Source of the DNA: Pseudonocardia humida
GTDB lineage: Bacteria > Actinomycetota > Actinomycetes > Mycobacteriales > Pseudonocardiaceae
Assembly: GCF_023898865.1 (NCBI RefSeq)
Contig: NZ_JAGSOV010000079.1
Span: 1-64,000 of the forward strand
DNA length: 64,000 nucleotides
Direction: 5' to 3'
The position numbers and the translations under genes were made by a program. Below the pieces are notes generated by a model, which saw nothing but the letters and a program-made list of their open reading frames with translations, was not told the origin of the DNA and ran no database searches. Numbering within the stretch: the first letter of the stretch is position 1; each line of letters opens with the position of its first letter. Positions 24,858 to 34,452 of this stretch are shown one piece after another.

Positions 24858-25361
24858 GTGGACGCAGTCGACCGGCACATCGAGCAGTGGCGGACGGAGC
24901 GACCGGACCTCCCCGAGGAGGGCCTGGCCGCGATGGCGCTGTTCGGCAGGCTCGGCAGGCTGGTCGGGCTCGTGGGCCCGGCGATCGAGGCGGTGTTCGC
25001 CCGCCACCGGCTGACCACCGGCGAGTTCGACGTGCTGGCCGCGCTGCGCCGGGCGGGCCACCCGTTCGTCCTCACCCCCGGCGTGCTGGCCCGGACGATG
25101 ATGCTCTCGCCCGCGGCGATGACCAACCGGCTGGACCGGCTGGAGGCGGCCGGGATGATCGCGCGTTCGCTCGATCCGGCTAACCGGCGCAGCATGCGGG
25201 TGGAGCTCACGGCCGACGGGCGGCGAGCCGTGGACGCGGCGGTGGCCGAGCACGTGGCCAACGAGCAGCGGCTGCTCGACCCGCTCACCCCGGCCGACCG
25301 GGTCGAGCTGGACCGGCTGCTGCGCGTCCTGCTGGGCCACCTGGAGCCGGACGCGCGCTGA
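24858..25361 (+). CDS. MarR-family transcriptional regulator
   Basis: A 167-residue winged-helix regulator. The recognition helix region is PFVLTPGVLARTMMLSPAAM and NRLDRLEAAGMIARSLDPAN, followed by the wing DRRS-like loop RRSMRVELT. Long N- and C-terminal helices would form the dimer interface. Starts at a GTG at 24858. Opposite strand to the SRPBCC gene; the shared promoter gap suggests autoregulation and control of that gene. The inducing ligand is unknown. Confidence 0.85.
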   Translation: MDAVDRHIEQWRTERPDLPEEGLAAMALFGRLGRLVGLVGPAIEAVFARHRLTTGEFDVLAALRRAGHPFVLTPGVLARTMMLSPAAMTNRLDRLEAAGMIARSLDPANRRSMRVELTADGRRAVDAAVAEHVANEQRLLDPLTPADRVELDRLLRVLLGHLEPDAR

Positions 25362-25401
25362 CGTCGCCCGGCTGTCGGTCCCGCTCGGTAACCTCACCCG
25401 C

Positions 25402-27795
25402 GTGAGTTCGACATCGTCGCAGGCCACATCGCCGGAGCAGGCCGCCCAGCGGCACGCCCAGCTGGCCCAGGAGATCAACGGGCACCGCTTCCGGTACTAC
25501 GTGCTGGACGCCCCGGTCGTCTCCGACGGCCAGTTCGACGAGCTGTGGCGGGAGCTGCTGGCGCTGGAGGAGCGCTTCCCGGAGCTGGTCACCCCGGAGT
25601 CGCCCTCGCAGAACGTCGGCAGCCGGTTCAACACCGACTTCACCGCCCACGACCACCTCGAGCGCATGCTCAGCCTGGACAACGCGTTCACCACCGACGA
25701 GCTGCGCGGCTGGGCCGAGCGCATGGCCAAGGAGGTCGGCGAGGGCGAGCTGCACTACCTGTGCGAGCTCAAGATCGACGGGTTGGCCGTCAACCTCCTC
25801 TACGAGGACGGCGCGCTCACCCGGGCCCTCACCCGCGGCGACGGCCGCACCGGCGAGGACATCACGCTCAACATGCGCACGCTGGAGGAGGTGCCCCAGC
25901 GCCTCACCGGCACCGACGAGTTCCCGGTGCCGAAGCTGGTCGAGATCCGCGGCGAGGTGTACTTCCGGCTGGCCGACTTCGAGGCCCTCAACGCCTCGCT
26001 GGTGGAGGCGGGCAAGCCGCCCTTCGCCAACCCGCGCAACACCGCGGCGGGCTCGCTGCGCCAGAAGGACCCCCGGGTCACCGCCTCGCGCCACCTGCGG
26101 CTCATCTGCCACGGCTTCGGCAAGCGCAGCGGGTTCGCGCTGGAGCGCCAGTCGCAGGGCTACGACGCGCTGCGCGCCTGGGGGCTGCCGGTCTCCGAGC
26201 GCACGAAGGTCCTCACCGGCGTCGACGACGTCGTCGCCCACGTCGAGCACTGGGGCGAGCACCGCCACGACATCGAGCACGAGATCGACGGCGTGGTCGT
26301 CAAGGTCGACGAGGTCGCCCTGCAGCGCAGGCTGGGGTCCACCTCGCGGGCCCCGCGCTGGGCCATCGCGTTCAAGTACCCGCCGGAGGAGGCCACCACC
26401 AAGCTCCTCGACATCCAGGTCAACGTCGGGCGCACGGGTCGGGTCACGCCGTTCGCGCAGATGGAGCCGGTGGTCGTGGCCGGGTCGACGGTCGCGCTGG
26501 CCACCCTGCACAACGCCGACGAGGTGCGTCGCAAGGGCGTGCTCATCGGCGACCGGGTCGTCATCCGCAAGGCGGGCGACGTCATCCCGGAGGTCCTCGG
26601 GCCCGTCGTCGACCTGCGCGACGGCACCGAGCGCGAGTTCGTCATGCCCACGCACTGCCCCGAGTGCGGCACGGCGCTCGTCCGGCAGAAGGCGGGCGAC
26701 GTCGACCAGCGCTGCCCGAACGCCCGGTCCTGCCCCGCGCAGCTGCGCGAGCGGCTGTTCCACGTGGCCGGCCGGGGCGCGTTCGACATCGAGGTCCTGG
26801 GCTACGAGGCCGCGGTCGCGCTGCTCACCTCCGGCGTCGTTCAGGACGAGGGCGACGTCTTCGGCCTCACCGAGGACGACCTGCTGCGCGTCGAGCTGTT
26901 CCGCACGAAGGCGGGCGAGCTCTCGGCCAACGCCCGCAAGCTGCTGGCCAACCTCGAGTCGGCCAAGGAGCGCCCGCTGTGGCGGGTGCTGGTGGGGCTG
27001 TCCATCCGGCACGTGGGCCCGACCGCTGCCCAGGCGCTGGCCAGGGAGTTCCGCTCGATGGACGCCATCGAGGCGGCCGCCGCCGAGGCCGCGCGGGCCA
27101 CCGAGGCCGCCGGCGTCGCCATCATCTCCGACGGCTCGGCGGCCGACCCGGACGCCGCGGCGGCCGACGCCGTGGCGGCGGGGGAGGTGCCGGAGGGCGC
27201 CGGGTCGGCCGAGGCCGCCGAGAGCGCCGGGCCGGCCGGTTCCGCCGAGCCCGCCGGCTCCGCGGAGCCGTCCGAGGAGGAGCGCGCCGCCGCCGAGGAG
27301 GCCCGGGTCGCGGCGGCGGAGAAGGCGGCCCGCGCCGCGGCCCGCGCCAAGGCGAAGGCGCTGGCCGAGGCGCTGGCCCCGATCGCGGGCGTCGAGGGGG
27401 TCGGCCCGACGATCGCCGCCGCCGTGCGCGACTGGTTCACCGTCGACTGGCACCGTGAGGTCGTGGCCAAGTGGCGCCGCGCGGGCGTGCGCATGGTCGA
27501 CGAGCAGGACTCCTCCGTCCCCCGCACACTGGAAGGGCTCTCCATCGTGGTCACCGGCTCGATGGAAGGCTGGTCCCGGGACGAGGCCAAGGAGGCCATC
27601 ATGGCGCGCGGCGGTCGGGCGGCCGGCTCGGTCTCGAAGAAGACGGCGTTCGTGGTCGCGGGCGAAGCACCCGGCTCCAAGTTCGACAAGGCCATCGAGA
27701 TCGGGGTCCCGGTGCTCGACGAGGCCGGTTTCGGCGTCCTGTTGGAGCAGGGCCCGGATGCGGCGCGGCAGATCGCCACGGTCGGCGCAGGCTGA
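25402..27795 (+). CDS. ligA: NAD-dependent DNA ligase with a large helix-hairpin-helix insertion
   Basis: A 797-residue LigA that seals nicks with NAD. The adenylation lysine is in CELKIDGLAVN, followed by the oligonucleotide-binding fold, a zinc-finger segment CPECGTALVRQ and CPNARSCPAQ, helix-hairpin-helix units and a C-terminal BRCT domain (VVTGSMEGWSRDEAKEAIMA). M. tuberculosis LigA is about 691 residues. The excess is an Ala/Glu-rich insert at about residues 557-653, inside the last helix-hairpin-helix, before VEGVGPTIAAAVRDWF. The GTG at 25402 is chosen. Next to the MetE-core gene as in M. tuberculosis. Confidence 0.95.
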   Translation: MSSTSSQATSPEQAAQRHAQLAQEINGHRFRYYVLDAPVVSDGQFDELWRELLALEERFPELVTPESPSQNVGSRFNTDFTAHDHLERMLSLDNAFTTDELRGWAERMAKEVGEGELHYLCELKIDGLAVNLLYEDGALTRALTRGDGRTGEDITLNMRTLEEVPQRLTGTDEFPVPKLVEIRGEVYFRLADFEALNASLVEAGKPPFANPRNTAAGSLRQKDPRVTASRHLRLICHGFGKRSGFALERQSQGYDALRAWGLPVSERTKVLTGVDDVVAHVEHWGEHRHDIEHEIDGVVVKVDEVALQRRLGSTSRAPRWAIAFKYPPEEATTKLLDIQVNVGRTGRVTPFAQMEPVVVAGSTVALATLHNADEVRRKGVLIGDRVVIRKAGDVIPEVLGPVVDLRDGTEREFVMPTHCPECGTALVRQKAGDVDQRCPNARSCPAQLRERLFHVAGRGAFDIEVLGYEAAVALLTSGVVQDEGDVFGLTEDDLLRVELFRTKAGELSANARKLLANLESAKERPLWRVLVGLSIRHVGPTAAQALAREFRSMDAIEAAAAEAARATEAAGVAIISDGSAADPDAAAADAVAAGEVPEGAGSAEAAESAGPAGSAEPAGSAEPSEEERAAAEEARVAAAEKAARAAARAKAKALAEALAPIAGVEGVGPTIAAAVRDWFTVDWHREVVAKWRRAGVRMVDEQDSSVPRTLEGLSIVVTGSMEGWSRDEAKEAIMARGGRAAGSVSKKTAFVVAGEAPGSKFDKAIEIGVPVLDEAGFGVLLEQGPDAARQIATVGAG

Positions 27796-27891
27796 ACGGG
27801 TGAGCCGGGTCACCCGCGGGTGACGCCGCACGGGTGCCCCACTGGTCGCACGTATGATCTTCATTGAAGGTTCGACGAAGGGGGCGGGTCC

Positions 27892-28611
27892 GTGCTGCAG
27901 GCGGTTCTGAATGGATCCCGCCCGGAGGACGCCCACCCGGCCCTCCCCGTCCTGGCCCGCCACCTCGCCCGCGACGCGCGCGCCGTGGCCCGGCTCGGGA
28001 TCTCCGCGGTGCACGTGCACCCGCGCGACGCCAAGGCCCAGGAGACGCTCGACCCGATGCACGTCGGCGACGCAGTCGCGGCGATCCGCGCCGAGGTGCC
28101 GAACATGGAGATCGGCGTGGCCACCGGGCGGTGGATCCAGCCCGACCCGGAGAAGCGGGTCGAGGCGGTGCTGTCCTGGGGGCGCCTCGGGGTCGGCAAA
28201 CCCGACGTGTGCTCGGTCAACGTGCACGAGAGCGGCTGGGAGAAGGTCTGCGCCGCGGCCTACCAGGCCCGCATCGGCGTCGAGCTCGGCGTCTGGACCA
28301 GCGGCGACGCGGTCACCCTCACCAAGCACGGCATCCCGCCGGGCACCACCAGGGTGCTGGCCGAGTCCACCGTCTCCGACCCGGAGACCTCGGTCGCCGA
28401 GGCCATCCGCATCCTGCGCGCGCTGGGCACGCTGCGCGTCCCGATCCTGCTGCACGGCGAGGAGGACGGCGCCTGGCCCGTCCTGGAGTACGCGCTGCGC
28501 ATGGGCATGGACACCCGCATCGGCTTCGAGGACGTGCTCAACCGGCCCGACGGGTGGCTCGCGACCGGCAACGACGACCTCGCCCGCGCGGCCTTGGCCA
28601 TCCGCGTCTGA
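27892..28611 (+). CDS. BKACE-family (3-keto-5-aminohexanoate cleavage-type) enzyme
   Basis: A 239-residue TIM-barrel protein of the BKACE/DUF849 family, which condenses or cleaves beta-keto acids with acetyl-CoA using a metal. VHVHPRDAKAQETL gives the HxH metal ligands. Later come MEIGVATGRWI and ILLHGEEDGAWPVLEYALRM, with GFEDVLNRPDG near the end. Length is short for the family (about 270-300), so substrate cannot be named. Starts at GTG 27892; ends 40 bases before a hairpin. Confidence 0.8.
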   Translation: MLQAVLNGSRPEDAHPALPVLARHLARDARAVARLGISAVHVHPRDAKAQETLDPMHVGDAVAAIRAEVPNMEIGVATGRWIQPDPEKRVEAVLSWGRLGVGKPDVCSVNVHESGWEKVCAAAYQARIGVELGVWTSGDAVTLTKHGIPPGTTRVLAESTVSDPETSVAEAIRILRALGTLRVPILLHGEEDGAWPVLEYALRMGMDTRIGFEDVLNRPDGWLATGNDDLARAALAIRV

Positions 28612-28650
28612 GGCCCGCCGTCGCATGGTCGGGACTACCGGGTACCCGCT

Positions 28651-28668
28651 GGTGGGGGCATCCCCACC
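28651..28668 (+). terminator. Hairpin behind the BKACE gene
   Basis: GGTGGGG and CCCCACC pair across a 4-base loop 40 bases past the BKACE stop codon. No T-run follows. Confidence 0.5.
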
Positions 28669-28784
28669 TGATCGGCGGGTCGAATCCGGCGTGTCCGGCG
28701 ATTGTGGCTGAGGCCAAAGAAACCCGGCCGCGAACGTGTGCGAGAGCGTGGGCGTCGATCGGGACCGGGCCATAGCGTCGAGTC

Positions 28785-29855
28785 ATGGGAGTTCTCGGCT
28801 CGATCGGACAGCGCGCACGGCACGTGGCGGGGTGGTTCACCCAGCCGTTGCTGCCAGACGACCTGCTCGGCACCCTGAACCCGATGTGGTCGCGGCGCGA
28901 GCCGCACGCCCGCGTCGTCGGTGTCCGCAGGGAGACCGCGGATACCACCACCCTGCTGCTGCAGCCCGGCCCCTCGCACCCCGAGCACGTCGCCGGCCAG
29001 TTCGTCGGCGTCGGTCTGCGGATCGACGGCGTGTGGCAGTGGCGCACCTACTCGGTGACCTCCGCCCCCGGCGACCGCCTGCTCGCGGTGACCGTGACCG
29101 CGCTGCCCGGGGGCACCGTCTCCGGGGCGCTCGCGCACCGCACCCCGGTCGGCGCCCTGCTGCGGATCGGGCCGCCTGCCGGCGAGTTCGTGCTACCGAA
29201 CCCGGTGCCCGAGAAGCTGCTGTTCCTCACCGCGGGCAGCGGCATCACCCCGGTGATGAGCATGCTGCGCGACCTGGCCGGGCGGTCCGAGTCGCTGTCG
29301 GGCGCGGTGCTGGTGCACTGCGACCGCACGCCCGCCGACCTCGTCTTCGGGCCCGAGCTGCGCGCACTGGCCGCGGCCACCGGCCTCACCCTGATCGAGC
29401 GGCACACGGCGCTGGAGGGCCGGCTGACGCCGGAGACGCTCACCGACGTGGTGCCCGACTGGACCGCCCGCCAGACCTGGGCCTGCGGGCCGACGGCCAT
29501 GCTGGACGCCCTCACCGAGCACTGGGCGCGCGCCGGCGACCCGGACGCGCTGCACCTGGAGCGGTTCGTGCCGCCCACCCCGGTCGCCGACGGCCTCACC
29601 GGTGGGCGCGTCTCGTTCACGACCAGCGGGATCTCCGCCGACGCCGGCCCGGGAACCCCGCTCATGGCGGCCGGGGAGGCAGCCGGAGCGCTGCTGCCCA
29701 ACGGCTGCCGCATGGGCATCTGCCACACCTGTGTCGGGAAGCTGCGCTCCGGCGCGATCCGCAACCTGCACACCGGTGACCTGACCGACACACCCGGCCT
29801 CGCCGTGCGCACCTGTGTATCCGGTGCCGCAGGCGACGTCGAGATCGAGCTCTGA
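28785..29855 (+). CDS. Flavin reductase with C-terminal [2Fe-2S] ferredoxin (Rv3230c-like)
   Basis: A 356-residue electron-transfer protein. An FAD-binding ferredoxin-reductase domain (RTYSVTSAPGD) is followed by an NAD(P)H domain (FLTAGSGITPVMSMLRDL and WACGPTAMLDAL). The ferredoxin domain has cluster ligands in GCRMGICHTCVGKL and RTCVSG. It passes electrons from NADPH to the desaturase encoded next. The same pair in M. tuberculosis is Rv3230c-Rv3229c (DesA3). Ten bases separate it from the desaturase start. Confidence 0.92.
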   Translation: MGVLGSIGQRARHVAGWFTQPLLPDDLLGTLNPMWSRREPHARVVGVRRETADTTTLLLQPGPSHPEHVAGQFVGVGLRIDGVWQWRTYSVTSAPGDRLLAVTVTALPGGTVSGALAHRTPVGALLRIGPPAGEFVLPNPVPEKLLFLTAGSGITPVMSMLRDLAGRSESLSGAVLVHCDRTPADLVFGPELRALAAATGLTLIERHTALEGRLTPETLTDVVPDWTARQTWACGPTAMLDALTEHWARAGDPDALHLERFVPPTPVADGLTGGRVSFTTSGISADAGPGTPLMAAGEAAGALLPNGCRMGICHTCVGKLRSGAIRNLHTGDLTDTPGLAVRTCVSGAAGDVEIEL

Positions 29856-29865
29856 GGAGACCCCC

Positions 29866-31053
29866 GTGCCCCCCACCCCCATCACCTTCAGCCCCCAGAT
29901 CAAGCCCAGCGCCGCCGCCCACCTGACGGCCGAGCAGGTCGAGGCCCTCGGCGCCGAGCTCGACGCGATCCGCGCCGAGGTCATGGACAGCCGCGGCGAG
30001 GCCGACGCCGCCTACATCCACAAGGTGATCGCGGTGCAGCGCGGCCTGGAGATGGCCGGGCGCGGAGCCCTGCTGTTCTCCCGGTTCCCCCCGGCCTTCG
30101 TGGCCGGCACGCTCGCACTGGCCGTGGCCAAGATCCTGGACAACATGGAGATCGGCCACAACGTCCTGCACGGGCAGTGGGACTGGATGCGCGACCCGCG
30201 GATCCACTCCACGACCTGGGAGTGGGACCACACCACCCCGGCCGAGGCCTGGAAGAAGACGCACAACTACGAGCACCACACGTTCACCAACGTGCGCGGC
30301 AAGGACCGCGACCTGGGCTACTCGATCATGCGGATCACCCCGGAGCAGGACTGGCGGCCCGTCGACCTGATCCAGCCGCTGACCAACGTCGGCCTGTCGC
30401 TGATCTTCGAGTGGGGCATCACGCTCTACGACCTGGAGTTCGACCGGGTCCAGGAGGGCACCAAGACCAAGGCGGAGCTGCAGGCCGACCTCAAGGTCCT
30501 CTGGCGCAAGCTGCGCCGCCAGCTCGCCAAGGACTACCTGCTGTTCCCGGCGCTGTCCGGGCCGAACTTCCTGCGCACGGCGCTGGCGAACCTGACCGCC
30601 AACGTGATCCGCAACGTCTGGTCGCACGCGGTGATCTTCTGCGGGCACTTCCCCGACGGCACCGAGACCTTCGAGGAGGACCGGCTCGAGGGCGAGACCA
30701 AGGGCGAGTGGTACGTCCGGCAGATGCTGGGCTCGGCCAACCTCACCGGCAGCCCGCTGTTCCACATCATGACCGGCAACCTCAGCCACCAGATCGAGCA
30801 CCACCTGTTCCCGGACATGCCGAGCAACCGCTACGCCGAGATCGCCCCGCGGATCCGCGAGATCTGCGACCGCTACGGCCTGACCTACACCGCGGGCTCG
30901 CTGCCCAAGCAGTACGGCAAGGTCGTGCGCACCATCTGCCGGCTGGCCTTCCCCGGCGGCGGCAAGAAGAAGGGCGCGCCGGTCACCGCGCTCCCGGTGC
31001 AGACCGGCCCGGCCCGCCCGGTCAACGGCGCACCGGTCCGCCTGGCCGGCTGA
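29866..31053 (+). CDS. Membrane acyl-CoA delta-9 desaturase (DesA3-like)
   Basis: A 395-residue membrane di-iron desaturase that makes oleoyl-type unsaturated fatty acids. The three His boxes are HNVLHGQW, HNYEHH and HQIEHH, and hydrophobic segments lie around residues 60-90 and 240-270. Length and order match DesA3. The GTG at 29866 has GAGGAGA upstream. The C-terminal tail is basic, then Pro/Ala-rich. It is tail-to-tail with the aminotransferase gene, six bases apart, with no obvious terminator. Confidence 0.92.
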   Translation: MPPTPITFSPQIKPSAAAHLTAEQVEALGAELDAIRAEVMDSRGEADAAYIHKVIAVQRGLEMAGRGALLFSRFPPAFVAGTLALAVAKILDNMEIGHNVLHGQWDWMRDPRIHSTTWEWDHTTPAEAWKKTHNYEHHTFTNVRGKDRDLGYSIMRITPEQDWRPVDLIQPLTNVGLSLIFEWGITLYDLEFDRVQEGTKTKAELQADLKVLWRKLRRQLAKDYLLFPALSGPNFLRTALANLTANVIRNVWSHAVIFCGHFPDGTETFEEDRLEGETKGEWYVRQMLGSANLTGSPLFHIMTGNLSHQIEHHLFPDMPSNRYAEIAPRIREICDRYGLTYTAGSLPKQYGKVVRTICRLAFPGGGKKKGAPVTALPVQTGPARPVNGAPVRLAG

Positions 31054-31059
31054 CCGCGC

Positions 31060-32295
31060 TCAGCCCGCGGACCGGGCGATCGCCGCGACCGCGGCGACCG
31101 CCCGGTCCAGCTCCTCGACCGTGTTGTAGTAGTGCGGGGAGAAGCGCACGAGCGGGTGGACCCCGCGCTCGTCGAGCTGGTTGTGCCCGGGCACGGTCGT
31201 GCTGACGTTGATGCCCTCGGCGCCCAGCGCCGCGGCGACGTCGGCGGTGTCCCGGCCCCGCACGTCGGCCGTGACGATGGCGCAGCGCTCGGCTTCCCGG
31301 TCGTGGGTCCGCACCCCGGGCACGTCGTCGAGGCCGCGGCGCAGCCGCTCGCCCAGCGCGACGGCCCGGCGCGCGACGGCGTCGAGCCCGAGGTCGATGG
31401 CCTGGCGCACGGCGCTGCCCAGCCCCACCACGTTGACGTAGCTGTTCTCCCAGGTCTCGAACCGGCGCGCGCCCTCGGCCCAGCGGAACCCGCGGCCCCC
31501 GTCCCAGGTGGCCGCGCTGATCTCGACGACGTGCGGGTCGAGCCGCTGCAGCGCCCCGGGACCGAACCAGGCGAAACCGGTGCCGCGCGGGCCCCGCAGG
31601 AACTTGCGCCCCGTGCCGGTCAGCACGTCGCAGCCCAGCGCGGCCACGTCGACGGGGAGCTGCCCCACGACCTGGGTGGCGTCGAGCAGGTAGAGCGCAC
31701 CGGCGTCGCGGGCGATCCGGCCGACCTCGGCGGCCGGGTTGACCAGGCCGCCCGAGGTCGGCACCCAGGTCAGGCCGATCAGCTTCGTGCGCTCGTCGAC
31801 GAGGCCGGCCAGCGCGTCGAGGTCGATCCGCCCGTCGGCGTCGTCGGGCACCACCACGAGCTCGGCCCCCGTGCGCCGGGCCACCTGCAGGTAGGCGAGC
31901 ACGCTGCTGCCGTACTCGGCGCGCCCGGTCAGGATGCGGTCGCCGGGGCGCAGGGGCAGCGAGTAGAAGGCCGCGTTCCAGGCGTGCGTGGAGTTGTCGA
32001 ACAGCGCGATCTCGTCGGGCCGCCCGCCCACCAGCTCGGCGAGCGCGGAGTAGGTGGCGTCGATGTGCTCGCGGGCGTGCGCGGCGGCCTCGTAGCCGCC
32101 GATCGTGGCCTCCAGCTGCAGCTGGCCGGTCATCGCGGTCAGCGTCGCGGTGCTCATCAGGGCCGCGCCCGCGTTGTTGAGGTGGGTCCGGTGCGCGCAC
32201 CCGGGGGTCTGCGCGCGGAGGGCGTCGAGGTCCCACCCGGCGTCCAGGTCGTACGTGCCGTCGTCGGTGTCGTCTTCGATGATCGCATCGGCCAC
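31060..32295 (-). CDS. Class V aminotransferase-fold PLP enzyme
   Basis: A 411-residue PLP-dependent enzyme. The pyridoxal lysine is in TGTGRKFLRGPRGTGFAWF, and THLNNAGAALMS near residue 40 is the substrate-binding start. YLLDATQVVGQLPVDVAALG is the PLP-aspartate region. RKFLRGPRGTGF resembles cysteine desulfurase-like and EgtE/isopenicillin epimerase-like enzymes more than IscS. No sulfur or antibiotic genes are near, so I leave the reaction open. It is convergent with the desaturase. Confidence 0.8.
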   Translation of the reverse strand: MADAIIEDDTDDGTYDLDAGWDLDALRAQTPGCAHRTHLNNAGAALMSTATLTAMTGQLQLEATIGGYEAAAHAREHIDATYSALAELVGGRPDEIALFDNSTHAWNAAFYSLPLRPGDRILTGRAEYGSSVLAYLQVARRTGAELVVVPDDADGRIDLDALAGLVDERTKLIGLTWVPTSGGLVNPAAEVGRIARDAGALYLLDATQVVGQLPVDVAALGCDVLTGTGRKFLRGPRGTGFAWFGPGALQRLDPHVVEISAATWDGGRGFRWAEGARRFETWENSYVNVVGLGSAVRQAIDLGLDAVARRAVALGERLRRGLDDVPGVRTHDREAERCAIVTADVRGRDTADVAAALGAEGINVSTTVPGHNQLDERGVHPLVRFSPHYYNTVEELDRAVAAVAAIARSAG

Positions 32296-32333
32296 GGGCC
32301 CAGCCTCCCCGAACGGGGGAGCGGGCGCACGGC

Positions 32334-33500
32334 TCAGCTGGTCGGCCGCCCGGCGCGCAGCGCGATCGTCAGCTCCAGGCGCTGGTCGGGGTCGTCGAGG
32401 GCGCCGCCGAGGGCCTCACGCAGCCCGGCCAGTCGGTAGCGGACGGTCTGCGGGTGCACGTGCAGCGTCGCCGCGGCCGCGGTGACGTCGCCGTGCGCGT
32501 CCAGCCAGGCCCGCAGCGTCTCCTCGGCCCGCCCCGCGGCACCCTCCGGCATGGCCCGCAGCGGGGCCAGCGCGCGCCCGCAGAGGTCGGCGGTCAGCTC
32601 GGGCTCGGCCGCCAGCAGCAGCGTGAGCAGGTGCTCCTCGGCGCGCACCAGGTTCTCGGTCGAGCCGGGCTGCTGCAGCAACCCGGCCTGGTGCAGGGGC
32701 CACGCGGCCCGCGCCCTGGCGATGGAGCGGTGGGCCTGGCCCGGCTCGACGACGGGCCCGAGCACCGCGGTGCGCCCGGCCAGCCCGGTCCGCACGCGGT
32801 CGAGCCACCCCGTGCGGTCGGGCACCGCGACCAGCGCCACCCCGACGGGGTCCAGGTCGGCGGCGATCGTCGTGGGCAGCCGCGACGCGACCGCCACGGC
32901 CTCGTCGACGACCAGCGCCGCCAGCCGCGGCGGCAGCGGCCAGCCCGCCGCCGCGGCCACCCGCTCCACCTCGATCGCCGAGGCCGGGGGGAACCGGGCC
33001 AGCACCTCGACCAGGGCGTGCCGGCGCGCCTGCAGCGATCCCGCCCGGTTGGCCTCCTCGTCGGCCCAGCCGGCCACCGAGGCCGCCGACAGCCGCTCGA
33101 TGTAGCCGAACACCGCCTCGGCCAGGCTGAAGATCGCCTCCGGGCCCAGCGTGCGGGCCGTGGTGGTGCTCGACATCCGCCGCCACAGGGTCCGCGCCCC
33201 CACCTGGTAGGCCGACTGCAGCGCGGCCAGCGTGCGCCCCTCCCGGTGCTCCAGCAGGCCCAGCGCGCGGTAGACCCGGTCGTCGCCGAGCGGCTCGTCG
33301 CGCCCGAGCAGGTCCAGGAACTGACCCAGCGCCGCGGAGACCCCCTCGGTGATCCGCATGCCGAAGCGGCCGGTCAGCGGCCGGGCGTAGTCGGGCACCT
33401 CGGCCCGGACGGCGGTGATGATGTCGTCGGTCGCGCCCTCCAACTCGGGGCGGAGCGCCGCGCCCACCCAGTCGGGCACGCTGGTCCACGGGTGCCCCAC
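32334..33500 (-). CDS. PucR/CdaR-type transcriptional regulator
   Basis: A 388-residue protein with a GGDEF-like middle region and a C-terminal helix-turn-helix of the PucR family (LDAHGDVTAAAATLHVHPQT, VRYRLAGLREALG). The N-terminus is helical and may bind a small molecule (RERLSAAS-type segments). It may respond to purines or organic acids as its relatives do, but no such genes are next to it. It lies between the aminotransferase gene and the ACT-protein gene, same strand, with 3 bases to the latter's stop. Confidence 0.82.
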   Translation of the reverse strand: MGHPWTSVPDWVGAALRPELEGATDDIITAVRAEVPDYARPLTGRFGMRITEGVSAALGQFLDLLGRDEPLGDDRVYRALGLLEHREGRTLAALQSAYQVGARTLWRRMSSTTTARTLGPEAIFSLAEAVFGYIERLSAASVAGWADEEANRAGSLQARRHALVEVLARFPPASAIEVERVAAAAGWPLPPRLAALVVDEAVAVASRLPTTIAADLDPVGVALVAVPDRTGWLDRVRTGLAGRTAVLGPVVEPGQAHRSIARARAAWPLHQAGLLQQPGSTENLVRAEEHLLTLLLAAEPELTADLCGRALAPLRAMPEGAAGRAEETLRAWLDAHGDVTAAAATLHVHPQTVRYRLAGLREALGGALDDPDQRLELTIALRAGRPTS

Positions 33501-33503
33501 CGG

Positions 33504-34157
33504 TCAGCCGCCCAGCACGGTCGTCACGATCCCCGTCAGGTGGGTCAGCCTGGCCAGCTCGGACGGCCGGAACGCCGGTCCACCGGGCCGGCCGACCACC
33601 AGCGCCGTGGCGTTCGGGCCGAACGGCGCCGCGGCCAGCTCGGTGTCCAGCGCGCTCCACGGCTCGGGCACCCAGTGCACGGCGGGGTCGATCACCACGG
33701 CCTTGGCCAGCGGCAGCCAGGGCAGGTCGCCCGCCCTGGTCTCGGGGGCGGCGGAGCTCTCGGCGAGCCGGTAGGACCGCGAGCCCTCGCGCACGGCGAT
33801 CAGCGCCCAGCCGGCCCGGAAGATCCGCGGCACCTGCTCGGCCAGCAGCTGCATGCCGTGCTCGGGGTCGCCGGTGATCTCCTCGATCAGCTCCAGCTCG
33901 TGGCTGGTGTCGAGCCGGCCCGAGTGCGGGCGCACGGACTCGACCTCGACGCCGGGCACCGACTCGGCCGCGGTGATCAGCACGTCCGGTGGGCGGCCCG
34001 GCGGCAGCTCGACGGCGAGGTCGTCCACGGCGAGCCCGTGCGCGCGCTCGACGACGTCCATGCCGAGGATGTCGGCCCCGGCGTTGCCCAGCGCGGTGGC
34101 CACCGCCCCGAGACTGCCCGGCTTGTCCGGCAGCACGACCCGGAGCAGGAACGACAC
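33504..34157 (-). CDS. ACT-domain protein (Rv3013-like)
   Basis: A 217-residue protein with an ACT domain at the N-terminus: FLLRVVLPDKPGSLGAVATA followed by ADILGMDVVERAHGLAVDD. The C-terminal part, with HWVPEPWSALDTELAAAPFG and LTHLTGIVTTVLGG, looks like a degenerate GAF-type fold. The GTG at 34157 has GAGGAGG upstream. In M. tuberculosis the counterpart Rv3013 lies divergently from gatC, exactly as here. It probably senses an amino acid; ligand and target are unknown. Confidence 0.82.
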   Translation of the reverse strand: MSFLLRVVLPDKPGSLGAVATALGNAGADILGMDVVERAHGLAVDDLAVELPPGRPPDVLITAAESVPGVEVESVRPHSGRLDTSHELELIEEITGDPEHGMQLLAEQVPRIFRAGWALIAVREGSRSYRLAESSAAPETRAGDLPWLPLAKAVVIDPAVHWVPEPWSALDTELAAAPFGPNATALVVGRPGGPAFRPSELARLTHLTGIVTTVLGG

Positions 34158-34452
34158 GCGCCAAGCCTCCTCGACCGATCCCAGCACACCCACGGCGCGT
34201 CCACCCCGATCGGACGGCCGACGGCGCGCCGGCCGGGCCGACGTGGCACCCCGGTTCGCGATTGTGTCAGCCCGGGGGCCCGAAGGCCCAACATCGTCGA
34301 GACCGGGCGCGTCCGGGCTGTGGATACCCGCGCGACCGGTCCGCGGCGGTTCCCTAGACTCGACAGGAGCCGGCTCCATGGCGTGTCCGTCGCGGGACCC
34401 GACCGGCCGGCCCCCCATCGCAGGCTCCTGCCCTTCTCGCCTGGAGGACTTC

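Noticed and set aside
28660..28715. tRNA-like T-arm (GGTCGAATCC)
   Set aside because: No matching acceptor, D-arm or anticodon arm can be folded around it; the preceding stem GGTGGGG/CCCCACC looks like a terminator of the BKACE gene.
25285..28773. Very long minus-strand open frame opposite ligA
   Set aside because: It mirrors the third-codon GC bias of ligA and the BKACE gene. Composition is Arg/Gly/Asp/His-rich without any domain, while the plus strand encodes well-conserved proteins.
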